From the NCBI RefSeq assembly GCF_029961155.1, contig NZ_JASBRH010000027.1, forward strand, positions 1 to 54,142: a stretch of DNA of 54,142 nucleotides. Reading direction: 5' to 3'. The translations under genes and the position numbers were made by a program. The DNA comes from Pontibacterium granulatum (GTDB lineage Bacteria; Pseudomonadota; Gammaproteobacteria; Pseudomonadales; Balneatricaceae). Below, in pieces: positions 17,034 to 26,490 of this stretch. The notes beneath the pieces were generated by a model. It was not told the DNA's origin and did no database searches. It was given only the letters and a program-made list of their open reading frames with translations. Within the stretch, counting starts at the first letter, position 1, and every line of letters starts with the position of its first letter.

Positions 17034-18177
17034 AGACCACCTCAACATCGCGCTGGCTAGACTTGCGCGGGTTGGTGAGTATGCATGGATCCTTGATCGC
17101 TTTTTCGGACAACACAGGGATATCGCTTATGCTCACCCCGTTTTCCGCCAGTTTCTGGCTCAGACCCACATCCCGTTTCAGCTCGATTACTGCGGCCATC
17201 AAACGCGCTTTGATCTCGGTCTGATTCAGCCCACGGGTGTCCAGCCCCATGGTTTCGGCAACCACCTTGAAGCGGTCTGCGGCATTGGAGTAGTTGTAGG
17301 CGATCACGTGCTCCAGCAGCATTGCGTTGCACAAACCATGCGGCAGGTCGAGCCACCCACCCAGACTGTGGGACATGGCATGCACGGCCCCCAGAATGGC
17401 ATTGGAGAACGCCAGACCCGCTTTCATCGACCCCAGCATCACCTGCTCACGCAGAGCCAGATTACTCGGATCGGCGACCAGCGGGCGCAGGTTGGTACTG
17501 ATCAGGCGGATCGCATCCAGCGCATGCATATCGGTCAGAGGACCTGCGCCGGTAGAAACAAACGCCTCAATCGCATGCACCATCGCATCCACGCCCGTAC
17601 AGGCGGTCAGGAACGGGTCCATGGTCATGGTCGTTTCCGGATCGATCAACGCAACGTCAGGCACCACGGCTTTGGACACAATGGAGATTTTCACCTTCTC
17701 CTGCTGGTCGGAAATGATCGCAAACTGGGACACATCGGCCGAGGTACCGGCGGTGGTTGGAATAAAGATCAGTGGGGGAATCGGTGCGTGAATGGTATCC
17801 ACACCTTCGTAGCTTAAAATGTCACCGCCGTTGGCAGAGATAATGCCGATCCCTTTTGCAGTATCCATCGGACTGCCGCCACCCACGGCCACGATTACGT
17901 TGCAGTCGTGTTCACGGTAGAAATGCGCACCTTTCATCACCTCTTCCGCACGCGGGTTGGGTGATACATCGGTAAAGGTCACATAGTCGATACCCTGTTC
18001 CTCCAATGATTGCTCAACGTCGCGCACCCACCCTGCGCGAGCAACCCCCGGATCAGATACGACCAGTACACGCCGGGCACCAAAGGTGCGAGCGTAGTTC
18101 GCGACCGTTTTGCGCGCGCCCTCACCAAAGATAATCTCAGGCGATACAAACTTGCGGAGACTGGAAATGTCACTCAT
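17017..18177 (-). CDS. ercA: Iron-containing alcohol dehydrogenase, ErcA-like
   Basis: 386-residue group III NAD-dependent alcohol dehydrogenase. Nucleotide site VAVGGGSPMDTAKGIGII, then FIPTTAGTSADVSQFAI, the conserved TGVDAMVHAIEAFVS and the metal region AMSHSLGGWLDLPHGLCNAML containing His ligands. In Pseudomonas, ercA is co-transcribed with ercS and is needed for ethanol growth in a regulatory rather than purely catabolic way. First gene of the four-gene operon. The ribosome site is weak. A GGTCTGTT/AACAGACC palindrome lies upstream. Confidence 0.93.
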   Translation of the reverse strand: MSDISSLRKFVSPEIIFGEGARKTVANYARTFGARRVLVVSDPGVARAGWVRDVEQSLEEQGIDYVTFTDVSPNPRAEEVMKGAHFYREHDCNVIVAVGGGSPMDTAKGIGIISANGGDILSYEGVDTIHAPIPPLIFIPTTAGTSADVSQFAIISDQQEKVKISIVSKAVVPDVALIDPETTMTMDPFLTACTGVDAMVHAIEAFVSTGAGPLTDMHALDAIRLISTNLRPLVADPSNLALREQVMLGSMKAGLAFSNAILGAVHAMSHSLGGWLDLPHGLCNAMLLEHVIAYNYSNAADRFKVVAETMGLDTRGLNQTEIKARLMAAVIELKRDVGLSQKLAENGVSISDIPVLSEKAIKDPCILTNPRKSSQRDVEVVYEEAL

Positions 18178-18245
18178 CTGTGTTCAACTCTGAACCGGAT
18201 TCAGCGCCCTATCCTTGGCATACCGGTTTCCTTTTTTATTGTAGT

Positions 18246-18263
18246 GGTCTGTTCCAACAGACC
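18246..18263. promoter_or_regulatory. Perfect palindrome in the ercA upstream region
   Basis: GGTCTGTT-CC-AACAGACC, 8-bp perfect arms with 2-bp spacer, 69 bp upstream of ercA. Candidate operator for the ercA operon; the binding protein is not known to me. The rest of the 450-bp gap between ercA and the porin (18178-18629) shows no gene. Confidence 0.5.
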
Positions 18264-18629
18264 TTTACGCATCGTTTATTGTGCTTGTTGTTGTGCTGGG
18301 GCAGTTCCCTGTACCCCAAGGATAATACAGCGTTCGACCAATGCGAATACTTCTAAATTACAACAAATTAGCAAACTTGAATGTAGCAACGCGTTGTTCA
18401 CCTGCAGCATTTTGTTCTACTTTCCGGTCAACCTGACTCACCTGCACCGTCGCACACCCGAGGTTGTACGCCACAATGCCGTACACCCATTCAAAAACAC
18501 TATTCGCACGATCGTCTGCCAAAGTGCAGCAAAACAGGCACAAAAGCGCGATACCTTGCTGCTTCCCCTTTCCGAATAATCGCTCTATCGAATCCAAAAA
18601 GACAAAACCACACTCGAACGGGGGAACAC

Positions 18630-19694
18630 ATGAACAATAAAAAACTGATGCTGAAGCTCTGTCCGGTAGCGCTATCTGTTGCGATGGCAAGCCAGGCCCA
18701 GGCTGGCATTACCCTATACGAACAGGATGGCACTTCCTTCTCTGCTGATGGTCACTTCAACGCGTTTTTCACAGCGACCGACAATGAAGCGACCGGTGAA
18801 AAACAGCAACGCGTACGTATGGGTTTCCTGCCAAACTACATCGGCTTCAACGTAAGCAAGCAGGTGGGTGATCTGACTGTGGGCGGCCGCTCCTCTTTCT
18901 GGGTGTCCATCAACGATGGCCACACCACTCCAACCAACAGCGGAATCGATGTACGTCAGTTCTACGCCACCGTAGACGGTGACTTCGGCCAGGTTCTGTT
19001 TGGTAAGGACTTCGGCCTGTATGCCCGCAGCAACATCTTCAGCGACGAACTGCTGTTGGGTACCGGTCTGCCATCCCTGGACAGCGGTATCGTAACACTG
19101 GGTAACATCTCGGTAGGTTACCCATACGCACAGCCACGTGCCCAGATCACCTACCGCACCAAACCGATGAACGGCTTCCAGATCGCGGCCGGTATCCTTG
19201 ATCCCTCCAGTGGTGAAAGTGCTGATTCCAACACCAACAACAGTGCACGTGTGGAAGCAGAAGTAACCTACGCAACCGACTTCGAAGGCGGCAAATTTAA
19301 CGCCTGGGTTGGTGGTGCAGCAGGTGAGAACGAAGCCAGTGATGTTGATGCATCCGGCCTGGCGTACGGTGCACGTGTAGCCTTCGGTGGCTTCCAGCTG
19401 ACCGCATCCGGCTATGACCAGGAAGGTATCGATACCACATTCGCGGGTAAAACCCTGACCTCGGAAACCGAGAGCGACGGCTATCTGGTACAGGGTTCCT
19501 ACTCCGTAGACGGCCACCGTTTCGTTTTGTCCCACGGCCAGACCGACCTCAACGGCAGCGAAAAAGAGATGGACTCCGTTGCGTACTTCTACGACGTAAA
19601 CAGCAACCTGAAGCTGATCGTCGAGTACGATATGGTTGATTCCGCCGGTGATGAAACCGACCAGATCGCCGTGGGTGCGTCCCTGAGCTGGTAA
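18630..19694 (+). CDS. Outer-membrane porin
   Basis: 354 residues with a signal peptide (cleavage after SQAQA, about residue 24). After it comes an acidic, aromatic-rich beta-barrel typical of gram-negative porins: TLYEQDGTSFSADGHF, GQVLFGKDFGLYAR, alternating strands throughout and a C-terminal Trp (AVGASLSW), the outer-membrane insertion signal. Strong ribosome site GGGGGA. Stand-alone gene with its own terminator. Proximity to ercA suggests possible uptake of alcohols or small organic acids (inference only). Confidence 0.9.
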   Translation: MNNKKLMLKLCPVALSVAMASQAQAGITLYEQDGTSFSADGHFNAFFTATDNEATGEKQQRVRMGFLPNYIGFNVSKQVGDLTVGGRSSFWVSINDGHTTPTNSGIDVRQFYATVDGDFGQVLFGKDFGLYARSNIFSDELLLGTGLPSLDSGIVTLGNISVGYPYAQPRAQITYRTKPMNGFQIAAGILDPSSGESADSNTNNSARVEAEVTYATDFEGGKFNAWVGGAAGENEASDVDASGLAYGARVAFGGFQLTASGYDQEGIDTTFAGKTLTSETESDGYLVQGSYSVDGHRFVLSHGQTDLNGSEKEMDSVAYFYDVNSNLKLIVEYDMVDSAGDETDQIAVGASLSW

Positions 19695-19731
19695 TAGCGC
19701 TTTAGCTGGCGTTTCCCAAAAGGGAACTTTA

Positions 19732-19775
19732 CCGCAGCCGCTGTACCCCCTTCACAGCCGCTGCGGCTTTTCTTT
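19732..19775 (+). terminator. Rho-independent terminator after the porin gene
   Basis: 13-bp stem with one mismatch (CCGCAGCCGCTGT / ACAGCCGCTGCGG), loop ACCCCCTTC, followed by CTTTTCTTT. Confidence 0.85.
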
Positions 19776-19894
19776 ATCCGTTTATCTTCCTTCTTTCTTA
19801 TCTGGTCTAACCAATGCGCCGTCGCTGGTGCTAACCGCTCTGCTCACATCCTCCTAGCCTCAGATATTTATCTTTTCTGCGCAGGAGCGACCTT

Positions 19895-20656
19895 ATGTTT
19901 GGAATGCAGCTGGATCTGCCACTGTGGCAACTGGTCACAGCTATCAGCATCATCTTTGGTGCAGCGATCCTGCGTGGTTACAGTGGCTTTGGCTTCTCCT
20001 CACTGACCGTTACCAGCCTTGCGTTGTTTATGCCACCTAAGATGGTTGTGCCCACAATCTTTATGCTAGAGATCGCCGCGAGTATTCACCTGCTGCCCGG
20101 CGTACTGCGCCAGATTAACCGCAAGCTGCTCGGGCAATTGCTGATTGGCACCCTTATATGTACACCCATCGGGGTCTGGTTGCTGGCCCACCTTCCGGAA
20201 GCCCAAACCCGCCTGCTGATCTGCTCCATGGTGCTCATCTGCGCCATCCTGCTGCTGTTAGGCTTTGAACAGAAAAACGATATGCCACGTCTGCCCCTGG
20301 CAACCGGTTTTGCATCAGGCCTGGCAAACGGTGCCGCGGCCATCGGTGGTTTGCCGGTGGTGCTGATGATGCTGTATACCCAGATGTCCCCCATCGCCAC
20401 CCGCGCAACCCTGGTGGCGTTTTTCGCCTTCACCGATATCTACGCCTTGATCTGGACCGGGCATCAATCGTTGCTTACCGGCGAAGTAGTCAGCCTTGGC
20501 CTGGTCTTCCTGATCCCGATGGTGATCGGTTTGAGCATTGGTAGCTTTCTCTTTAAACGCGCCGGTAACCGCAGTTTCCGTAACCTGGCGCTGGTGCTGC
20601 TGATCACTGTCTCGGTAATCGGATTGGCACGTTCGGGATATCAACTGCTGGGGTAG
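19895..20656 (+). CDS. TauE/SafE-family membrane permease
   Basis: 253 residues, about 8 hydrophobic helices in two repeats. Family segments AILRGYSGFGFSSLTVTSLA and the second-half counterpart GFASGLANGAAAIGGLPVVL are evident. TauE/SafE proteins export or import sulfite, sulfoacetate or other organosulfonates and related anions; the substrate here is unknown. Good ribosome site (CAGGAG). Convergent with nosL, separated by paired hairpins. Confidence 0.88.
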   Translation: MFGMQLDLPLWQLVTAISIIFGAAILRGYSGFGFSSLTVTSLALFMPPKMVVPTIFMLEIAASIHLLPGVLRQINRKLLGQLLIGTLICTPIGVWLLAHLPEAQTRLLICSMVLICAILLLLGFEQKNDMPRLPLATGFASGLANGAAAIGGLPVVLMMLYTQMSPIATRATLVAFFAFTDIYALIWTGHQSLLTGEVVSLGLVFLIPMVIGLSIGSFLFKRAGNRSFRNLALVLLITVSVIGLARSGYQLLG

Positions 20657-20703
20657 TCTAGGTGCAAAACTCATCAGTTGGCTGTTGGGCTTCACGCAGC
20701 CAA

Positions 20704-20758
20704 GGCCAACCTACCACAAAGCACTTTGTAGGTCGGCCATCGCACAGCGATGCCCGAC
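20704..20758. repeat. REP-like overlapping inverted repeats between tauE and nosL
   Basis: Two hairpins share GTCGGCC: GGCCAACCTAC...GTAGGTCGGCC with inner ACAAAG/CTTTGT (20704-20738), and GTCGGCCATCGC/GCGATGCCCGAC with loop ACA (20732-20758). Lies between convergent genes; may stop transcription from both sides. Confidence 0.6.
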
Positions 20759-20774
20759 AACCGATCTCTAAACG

Positions 20775-21299
20775 TTACTCTCCATGTCCCAGCGGTTGGT
20801 TCATGTCGATCAGCACCTGCAAAGTGACCTGATCAAAACGCAGTACCTTACCACCTTCCACCTTGGCAAAAGCTTCAGCATCCTCCTGATTTGAAAAGCT
20901 GGCCAACGTTGGGCCCATTGCACCTTTTTTACCGTGGCCTACCACGTAAAAGGCTTGCTTGGCGTCGATATAGGTTTCCTCATCGGGATGTTCCCAAGGG
21001 GTTACCGCCATATCATGCACAAAAGCTTGCTGGATGTTGTGCTGGTTCTCTGGATCAACGATAAAGGCAAACATATCCCGGGTTGAGCAGAACTTCATAC
21101 TGCCCACTTTGCCACGGGAATAGAGCTGACCCTTAGGGCCCGGGTAATTGGTGATGATCATACCGCACAGGTGGCACTCGTCACCGCTCTCGATAGCAAC
21201 AACCTGCTGTACCATCGCGATCTTGTCCTCTTCCTCTCCGCAGCCGGAGAGCATCGCCAACGTCAGCACTAGCATTAAGGCACGCATTAGCGTTTTCAT
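20775..21299 (-). CDS. nosL: NosL, copper chaperone lipoprotein for nitrous oxide reductase
   Basis: 174 residues with a lipoprotein signal ending LAMLSGCGEEE (lipobox Cys about 20). The copper-binding CHLCGMIITNYPGPKGQLY motif (Cys-x-x-Cys-Gly-Met) is intact, followed by KFCSTRDMFAF. NosL delivers Cu(I) in the periplasm for NosZ cofactor assembly with NosDFY. Strong site GGGGAGG. Last gene of nosRZDFYL, 14 bp after nosY. Confidence 0.97.
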   Translation of the reverse strand: MKTLMRALMLVLTLAMLSGCGEEEDKIAMVQQVVAIESGDECHLCGMIITNYPGPKGQLYSRGKVGSMKFCSTRDMFAFIVDPENQHNIQQAFVHDMAVTPWEHPDEETYIDAKQAFYVVGHGKKGAMGPTLASFSNQEDAEAFAKVEGGKVLRFDQVTLQVLIDMNQPLGHGE

Positions 21300-21313
21300 A
21301 CGGCCACCTCCCC

Positions 21314-22141
21314 TTAAAGTCCGCGGCGACTGAATATCAGCATCGCCAAACTAACGGGCAGCAACAGCCAGACCAGCAAGCCACCGAATAGTGAAAACGT
21401 TGAGAACTGCGTTTGCTGGGTAATCGCCATCAGTCCGCTCAGGTTCTGATCGGCAAAGTAGGTGATATTCACCAAACGGAAGATATCAGTTGGATTCAGC
21501 AGCAACAGGTAAGGGAACAGGGTTTCATCCACGTTTCCCTGAGTGGCCACCAGCATGCCCAGTAACCCCAAATCGAACACCAACACAAACAGGAACCAGA
21601 CGATCAGGGCGATCCCCGCCGCTTTGGACTTCTCGGAAACCGACGCACTGATCACGTAGGCGATGGCAATAAAGATCCAGCCCAGCAGCATAGCGGAGAA
21701 GATAAACACCATATAGGGGCCAATCAGTTCACCCCAACTGGTCGTCTCGGAGAAGATGCCCATCATCACCGCCGAAGAACCGAAGCCCACCAAGGTGGAG
21801 AATGCCATCACCGCGCCCTGCCCCATCATTTTGCCCAGCAGCAACTGCCAACGGGAGAGCGGATAGGTCATCAGCAACAGCAGCGTACCGTTTTCATCCT
21901 CGCCAACGATGCCGTCATAGGCCAGCATCAGCGCAATCAACGGAATAATAAACACCGCCAGACTCGCCAGGCTGACGATAGTGGAAGATAGTGAGGTAAA
22001 ACCTACCTTACCTGCTGCAGCCGCACCGAAATAGGCCAGACCTATCGCCAGCACCGCGAAGATAATACAGATCGACAACACCCAGCGGTTACGCAGACCG
22101 TCATGAAACTCTTTGTTTGCAACCGTAAATACAGCGCTCAT
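21314..22141 (-). CDS. nosY: NosY, ABC transporter permease for NosZ maturation
   Basis: 275 residues, six hydrophobic helices, beginning MSAVFTVANKEFHDGLRNRW. The loop YDGIVGEDENGTLLLLMTYP is characteristic. It forms the NosDFY complex that supports CuZ assembly. Overlaps the nosF stop by 4 bp. Confidence 0.96.
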   Translation of the reverse strand: MSAVFTVANKEFHDGLRNRWVLSICIIFAVLAIGLAYFGAAAAGKVGFTSLSSTIVSLASLAVFIIPLIALMLAYDGIVGEDENGTLLLLMTYPLSRWQLLLGKMMGQGAVMAFSTLVGFGSSAVMMGIFSETTSWGELIGPYMVFIFSAMLLGWIFIAIAYVISASVSEKSKAAGIALIVWFLFVLVFDLGLLGMLVATQGNVDETLFPYLLLLNPTDIFRLVNITYFADQNLSGLMAITQQTQFSTFSLFGGLLVWLLLPVSLAMLIFSRRGL

Positions 22142-23043
22142 GGGGTTGCCTCCTGCACCTGATGTGACTCGATAAAGTGGGTATAGAGGTCTTCCAGCGA
22201 CGGTAGATGGATATCGATGTTTTCCAGCCCCGGTAATGCAATCAGCTGCTGCATCGTGTCCATTTTATTCTTCAGAGAGACGTCCAGGCGGGTCGAGGTT
22301 CCCTCTGTACGGGCGTTCGCAGCGAGATGATCGGGCAACGTCAGATCACCCTGCAGATGGAAAGTGGCGGGCAGGTTCGCCTGCTGCCGCAGATCATTGA
22401 CGCTGCCTTCGGCCAACAGCTTACCGCGGCCCAGAATCAACGCACGATCGATATACTTTTCCACACCCGGCAGCACGTGGGAGCAGAGAATCACCGTACA
22501 CCCCTGTTCTTTTAGCTGCTCGATGCGGCGGTAAAAATCCTGAGTGGCAATGGGATCCAGCCCCACAGTGGGTTCATCCAGCAACAACAGCTTGGGTTCA
22601 CCCAACAACGCCTGCGCCAGCCCCAAACGCTGACGCATCCCCTTTGAGTAGGTTTTCACCCGGCGTCTACCGGCCTGACTTAAGCCCACCTGCTCCAGCA
22701 ACGCATGACAGCTCTGCTTGGAGATCCCTTTCAGACGGGCAAAATACTGCAGTACTTCCAGACCGGTAAGTTGATCGTAAAAGCTGACGTTTTCCTGCAG
22801 GAAACCCAACTGGCGGCGCAGGGTTCGGGCCTCGGACTGGGTGGGGTCTTCACCAAATACACGAACCTGACCGGCGGTGGCTGCAATCAGACCCAGAATC
22901 AGTTTGATGGTGGTGGTTTTCCCCGCCCCGTTATGACCGAACAGGCCCAGGACCTCCCCCTGCCGCAGCTCGAGATTAAGCTGATGCAGCGCACTCACCC
23001 CCTGATAGGATTTCTCAACCTGCTGTAATTCGACGATATTCAT
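22138..23043 (-). CDS. nosF: NosF, ABC transporter ATPase for NosZ maturation
   Basis: 301 residues. Walker A GHNGAGKTTT, Q-loop LGFLQEN, signature YSKGMRQRLGLAQ, Walker B LLLLDEPTVGLDP and the switch His in CSHVL are all intact. The C-terminal extension is typical of NosF. Begins 1 bp after the nosD stop and overlaps nosY by 4 bp. Confidence 0.97.
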   Translation of the reverse strand: MNIVELQQVEKSYQGVSALHQLNLELRQGEVLGLFGHNGAGKTTTIKLILGLIAATAGQVRVFGEDPTQSEARTLRRQLGFLQENVSFYDQLTGLEVLQYFARLKGISKQSCHALLEQVGLSQAGRRRVKTYSKGMRQRLGLAQALLGEPKLLLLDEPTVGLDPIATQDFYRRIEQLKEQGCTVILCSHVLPGVEKYIDRALILGRGKLLAEGSVNDLRQQANLPATFHLQGDLTLPDHLAANARTEGTSTRLDVSLKNKMDTMQQLIALPGLENIDIHLPSLEDLYTHFIESHQVQEATP

Positions 23044-23044
23044 A

Positions 23045-24385
23045 CTATTTCTCAGCTACCTGGCCTGCCGGACGCGCAAACGAACCGTTGGCTGGCTTTA
23101 AGGAATGGGGTACCGCCATCAGTGGATGGCTGTCGACGACACCGGGCGACTTCAGCACCGGAAACTGACGCTGCACCCAGCGCAGGGTTTCCACTGCCGG
23201 ACTGTTGAGCAGCAGTTTGGCGGACGGGAACTTCCACAACAGGCGGTCTACACTGTCGTTTGGCTCGTACTCCACGTCACCAATGCCATCGCCATCCATG
23301 TCCCAGCCCAGATAGTCGCTCCAGTAGTTGCCGACACCGTTGTCGGACCAGTCCTGCTCGCGAGTGGCGACGTACTTCACCTGCTCTTTGTTACTGACAA
23401 AGGCATTGCCACTCATGACGTTATCTTCAGATCCAGCTGTCAGATGTATCCCCATATCACTCTGGGCAAACAGGTTGTCACGGATCTGGTTAAACAGGGA
23501 GTTGTAGATAAACAGCGCTTTACCCTCGAGCCCCATCTGACCACCGCCCTGCATGTGTGGATTGTTGGCATTCTGGATGCCGATAACCCGGTTGTTCTGA
23601 ATGGTGGAGTTGGTGATGTAGTTCATCAGGATGCCGTAGTTGGCATCGTTCTTGGAGCGGTTGCCGACGACCGTCAGGTATTTGGACTGCATCAGTGCAT
23701 AACCGGTACGGGTCTGGAACGTAGAGTTGTCCTGCACCAGGTTATGGTAGGAATACATATAGTGCACACCGTAGCGCAGATCGTGCAGATAGTTACCGAT
23801 CAGCTTGTTGCCGTTGCTGGTATCGATATAGATCCCGTCACGGGTGTGCCAGACTTCATTACCCTGCGCCAGAGCACCGGTCACATTAAACAGGTGGATG
23901 CCGTTGCCACGATCGGCGGAACGCAGTTCGAGATTGCCTTCGATCTTGTTGGAGATCAATTGCACATCGGCAGCAGCATCCACCCAAATACCAAAACCTC
24001 CGCCTTGCAGGGTGTTGTGCTCAATTCGTGTTTTAGCCGCTTTTTTAGAGATAAAGACACCGGAATCCAGCTCGGTGAGGTCTTCCCCCCAATTCTGGAT
24101 ACGCAGATGGTGTACATAGCTGTCAGGGGCATCGATCTGCAGGCTATGGCCTGCGTTCTGGCCATCTAATACCGCCCCCTGCTGACCGGAAAGTTCGATG
24201 GATTGCGGGACAACAAAGTTACCCTTATAGGTCCCGGCAGCCAATACAACCTGATCGCCTGTCTGAGCACGGTCCAGCACCTGTTGCAGGTCATCTGTCG
24301 GAGAGACATGGAAAGTTGCTGCCTGGGCAGAAACGATACAACTGATGCTCAGCACTGAAGCCAACCGAGCAAACCATAATCCCAT
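23045..24385 (-). CDS. nosD: NosD, periplasmic beta-helix copper-assembly protein
   Basis: 446 residues. Signal peptide (cleavage near SAQA), then right-handed beta-helix (CASH) repeats: GNFVVPQSIELSGQ, RIEHNTLQGGGFGIWVDAA, HTRDGIYIDTSNGNKLIGNY and GIHLTAGSEDNVMSGN. C-terminal domain with DNGVGNYWSDYLGWDMDGDG, diagnostic of NosD. It docks NosL and NosZ on NosFY. Starts 123 bp after nosZ, with two hairpins between. Confidence 0.96.
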   Translation of the reverse strand: MGLWFARLASVLSISCIVSAQAATFHVSPTDDLQQVLDRAQTGDQVVLAAGTYKGNFVVPQSIELSGQQGAVLDGQNAGHSLQIDAPDSYVHHLRIQNWGEDLTELDSGVFISKKAAKTRIEHNTLQGGGFGIWVDAAADVQLISNKIEGNLELRSADRGNGIHLFNVTGALAQGNEVWHTRDGIYIDTSNGNKLIGNYLHDLRYGVHYMYSYHNLVQDNSTFQTRTGYALMQSKYLTVVGNRSKNDANYGILMNYITNSTIQNNRVIGIQNANNPHMQGGGQMGLEGKALFIYNSLFNQIRDNLFAQSDMGIHLTAGSEDNVMSGNAFVSNKEQVKYVATREQDWSDNGVGNYWSDYLGWDMDGDGIGDVEYEPNDSVDRLLWKFPSAKLLLNSPAVETLRWVQRQFPVLKSPGVVDSHPLMAVPHSLKPANGSFARPAGQVAEK

Positions 24386-24410
24386 ACAAGCCTCCTGATC
24401 GGAGAAAAAG

Positions 24411-24451
24411 CCCAGCCCTGAGATATAACCTGGGAACAGATCAGGGCTGGG
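24411..24451 (-). terminator. Attenuator-like hairpin between nosZ and nosD
   Basis: Perfect 11-bp stem CCCAGCCCTGA / TCAGGGCTGGG with a 19-nt loop. In the transcription direction (minus) the stem is followed by CTTTTTC, giving an intrinsic-terminator form only 25 bp before the nosD start. Likely leaky, as nosDFYL must still be expressed. Confidence 0.75.
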
Positions 24452-24460
24452 TGTGACACG

Positions 24461-24487
24461 CTCATTTGCTGATTAGCAGCAAATGAG
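24461..24487 (-). promoter_or_regulatory. Second hairpin after nosZ
   Basis: Perfect 11-bp stem CTCATTTGCTG / CAGCAAATGAG, loop of 5, 22 bp after the nosZ stop. No T tract; may protect the 3' end of the nosZ message. Confidence 0.6.
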
Positions 24488-24508
24488 TGAGTGCATTGTT
24501 GCCAGGCC

Positions 24509-26419
24509 TTATGCAGGTTCAACCAGCATACGACCACGCATTTCCATATGCAGTGCATGGCAGAACCAATTGCAGTAGAACCAGTGTACCCCGGGCTGAT
24601 CTGCCATAAAGGTTACCGATGCGGTCTGCTGCGGACTGATCTCCATCTGTACCCCGTGGTTCACCATACAGAAACCGTGAGTTACATCTTCGATCTGGTC
24701 CAGGTTGGTGATGATCACAGTGACCTCATCGCCCTGCTTCACCTTAAACTCGTTCATGCCGTAACTTGGCGCAACGGAGGTCATATAAACACGCACCTTG
24801 TTGCCCTCACGGATGATCTTGTTATCCGTTTCCAGAGTGACGCCGTCTTTCTTCGCCATCTCCACGGTCATTGCGAAGGTCGGATCAGTACGCTCGTACA
24901 GTTTACGAGTCTTCACCTTGGAGCGGTGCACCAGCATACAGTCGTGCGGTTCGGCGTAGGTCGGACCATCGTGTATCAACTTCATCTCGTCGCCGGAGAT
25001 ATCGATCAGCTGATCGTTCTCGGCATGCAGCGGGCCACACTGCAGGAAACGGTCTTTAGAGAACTTCTGCAGCGACACCAAATACTTACCGTCCGCATCT
25101 CGGGTTTCCCCCATGGTGGTGTGGTTATGACCCGGCTGATAGTGCACGTCCAGCTTCTGAACGATGTAGTTCACTTTCTCGCCGTTATAGGCCTTGATCG
25201 CTTTTTCGATATCCCACTTACATACCTGACTGTCGATAAACAGAGTGGTATACGCGTTGCCACGGCCGTCAAAGGCGGTGTGCAAAGGTCCCAGACCCAG
25301 CTCGACTTCCGCCGCGACAGTGTCACGTGGTTTAATCTTACCGGCGAACAGATCATCAAACTTCGTTAGATCGAACATGGTCACGGTTGGCGAGAGCTTA
25401 CCGTTGGCCACCGCATACTTGCCGCCCGGTGCAGTATTGATACCGTGCGGGTTCTTCGGCACTGGCACATAAGCGGTCAGTTGGGAGCCCTTACGACCAT
25501 CCAGTACCGGAACCTTGGAATCACCCAGCGTCTTGAAGCTACCGGCTTTCACCGCCGCTTCGATGCGTGGAATGTTGAAGATCACCAGATGGTCTCGCTC
25601 GGCCCGCATGGAACCGGCCAGATCCACGGCACCTTCCGCGTTGTAGCAGGTGGAGAACGCGTATTTGCCGGTGTAGTCGGCGTCGGTGTTGTCCAGGTTA
25701 CCGTCCACGATCACTTGCCAATCCACTTCCATTGTCTCGGCGTTCACTGCGGAGAACATGGTGTAGTAACCTTCGATATTATCCATGTTCAGGCCGTTGT
25801 TCGGGTGCGGCATACGGAATTCAGCGTTGGCAAAAACGTACTTGGTGTGCGGCACTTTCTGCACACGCAGGCCGTGGATTGCCTGACAGTTCGGAATGTT
25901 GGTGATCTTGTCAGTTTTCATGATATCACCGCGGATACGGGCAACGCGGGTGTTGGCCTTATCGTTGATGAAAATGTATTTACCGTCGTACTGACCGTTG
26001 GTCATGGACATATGCGGGTGGTGACAGTCGCCGTTCATCGGTGCATTTTCACCCAGCACGGCCTTACTCTCGTTGGTGATACCCCAGCCGGTTGCGCTGT
26101 CCACGTTGAAGACCGGGATGCGCATCAATTCGCGCATGGAGGGCAGACCCAGAATACGCACCTCACCCGAGTGACCACCACTCCAGAAGCCGTAGTATTC
26201 GTCCAACTCACCCGGCCCAACACTGTGTTTGTTGTCGGAAGACGCGTGCGCAGTGGACGGCATCAGTGCTGACCCCATCGTCGCCCCCATTGTACCCACG
26301 GCGCCAACCAAGGCAGCGGAGCCTCCCAGGAACAAGCGTCGGCTGAGTTTGACGTGTTCTGTGGCCTTCGGATCTTCGGTATCGATCTCAGGGAGGTTCT
26401 TATCGTTCGGATCTATCAT
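24509..26419 (-). CDS. nosZ: Nitrous oxide reductase (clade I, Tat-exported)
   Basis: Periplasmic copper enzyme reducing N2O to N2; about 636 residues. Tat signal [12 protein letters not shown] near residue 32. The mature start region [20 protein letters not shown] is close to Pseudomonas stutzeri NosZ. All CuZ histidine regions are present: [48 protein letters not shown]. The C-terminal cupredoxin CuA domain has [15 protein letters not shown] and [14 protein letters not shown] with both Cys, His and Met ligands. Start ATG 26419 is preferred (GGAG 9 nt upstream); ATG 26434 lacks a site. 72 bp after nosR. Confidence 0.98.
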   Translation of the reverse strand: MIDPNDKNLPEIDTEDPKATEHVKLSRRLFLGGSAALVGAVGTMGATMGSALMPSTAHASSDNKHSVGPGELDEYYGFWSGGHSGEVRILGLPSMRELMRIPVFNVDSATGWGITNESKAVLGENAPMNGDCHHPHMSMTNGQYDGKYIFINDKANTRVARIRGDIMKTDKITNIPNCQAIHGLRVQKVPHTKYVFANAEFRMPHPNNGLNMDNIEGYYTMFSAVNAETMEVDWQVIVDGNLDNTDADYTGKYAFSTCYNAEGAVDLAGSMRAERDHLVIFNIPRIEAAVKAGSFKTLGDSKVPVLDGRKGSQLTAYVPVPKNPHGINTAPGGKYAVANGKLSPTVTMFDLTKFDDLFAGKIKPRDTVAAEVELGLGPLHTAFDGRGNAYTTLFIDSQVCKWDIEKAIKAYNGEKVNYIVQKLDVHYQPGHNHTTMGETRDADGKYLVSLQKFSKDRFLQCGPLHAENDQLIDISGDEMKLIHDGPTYAEPHDCMLVHRSKVKTRKLYERTDPTFAMTVEMAKKDGVTLETDNKIIREGNKVRVYMTSVAPSYGMNEFKVKQGDEVTVIITNLDQIEDVTHGFCMVNHGVQMEISPQQTASVTFMADQPGVHWFYCNWFCHALHMEMRGRMLVEPA

Positions 26420-26490
26420 CGTTTCGATCTCCATTGGATATAACGCCGTACCACATAGCAGGCGTTGCTTGGGTCATTTGTTGCAGGCGC

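Noticed and set aside
20704-20758. Same repeat family as the 46-bp elements
   Set aside because: Shares only a TGTAGG start; stems and length differ, so it is treated as separate.
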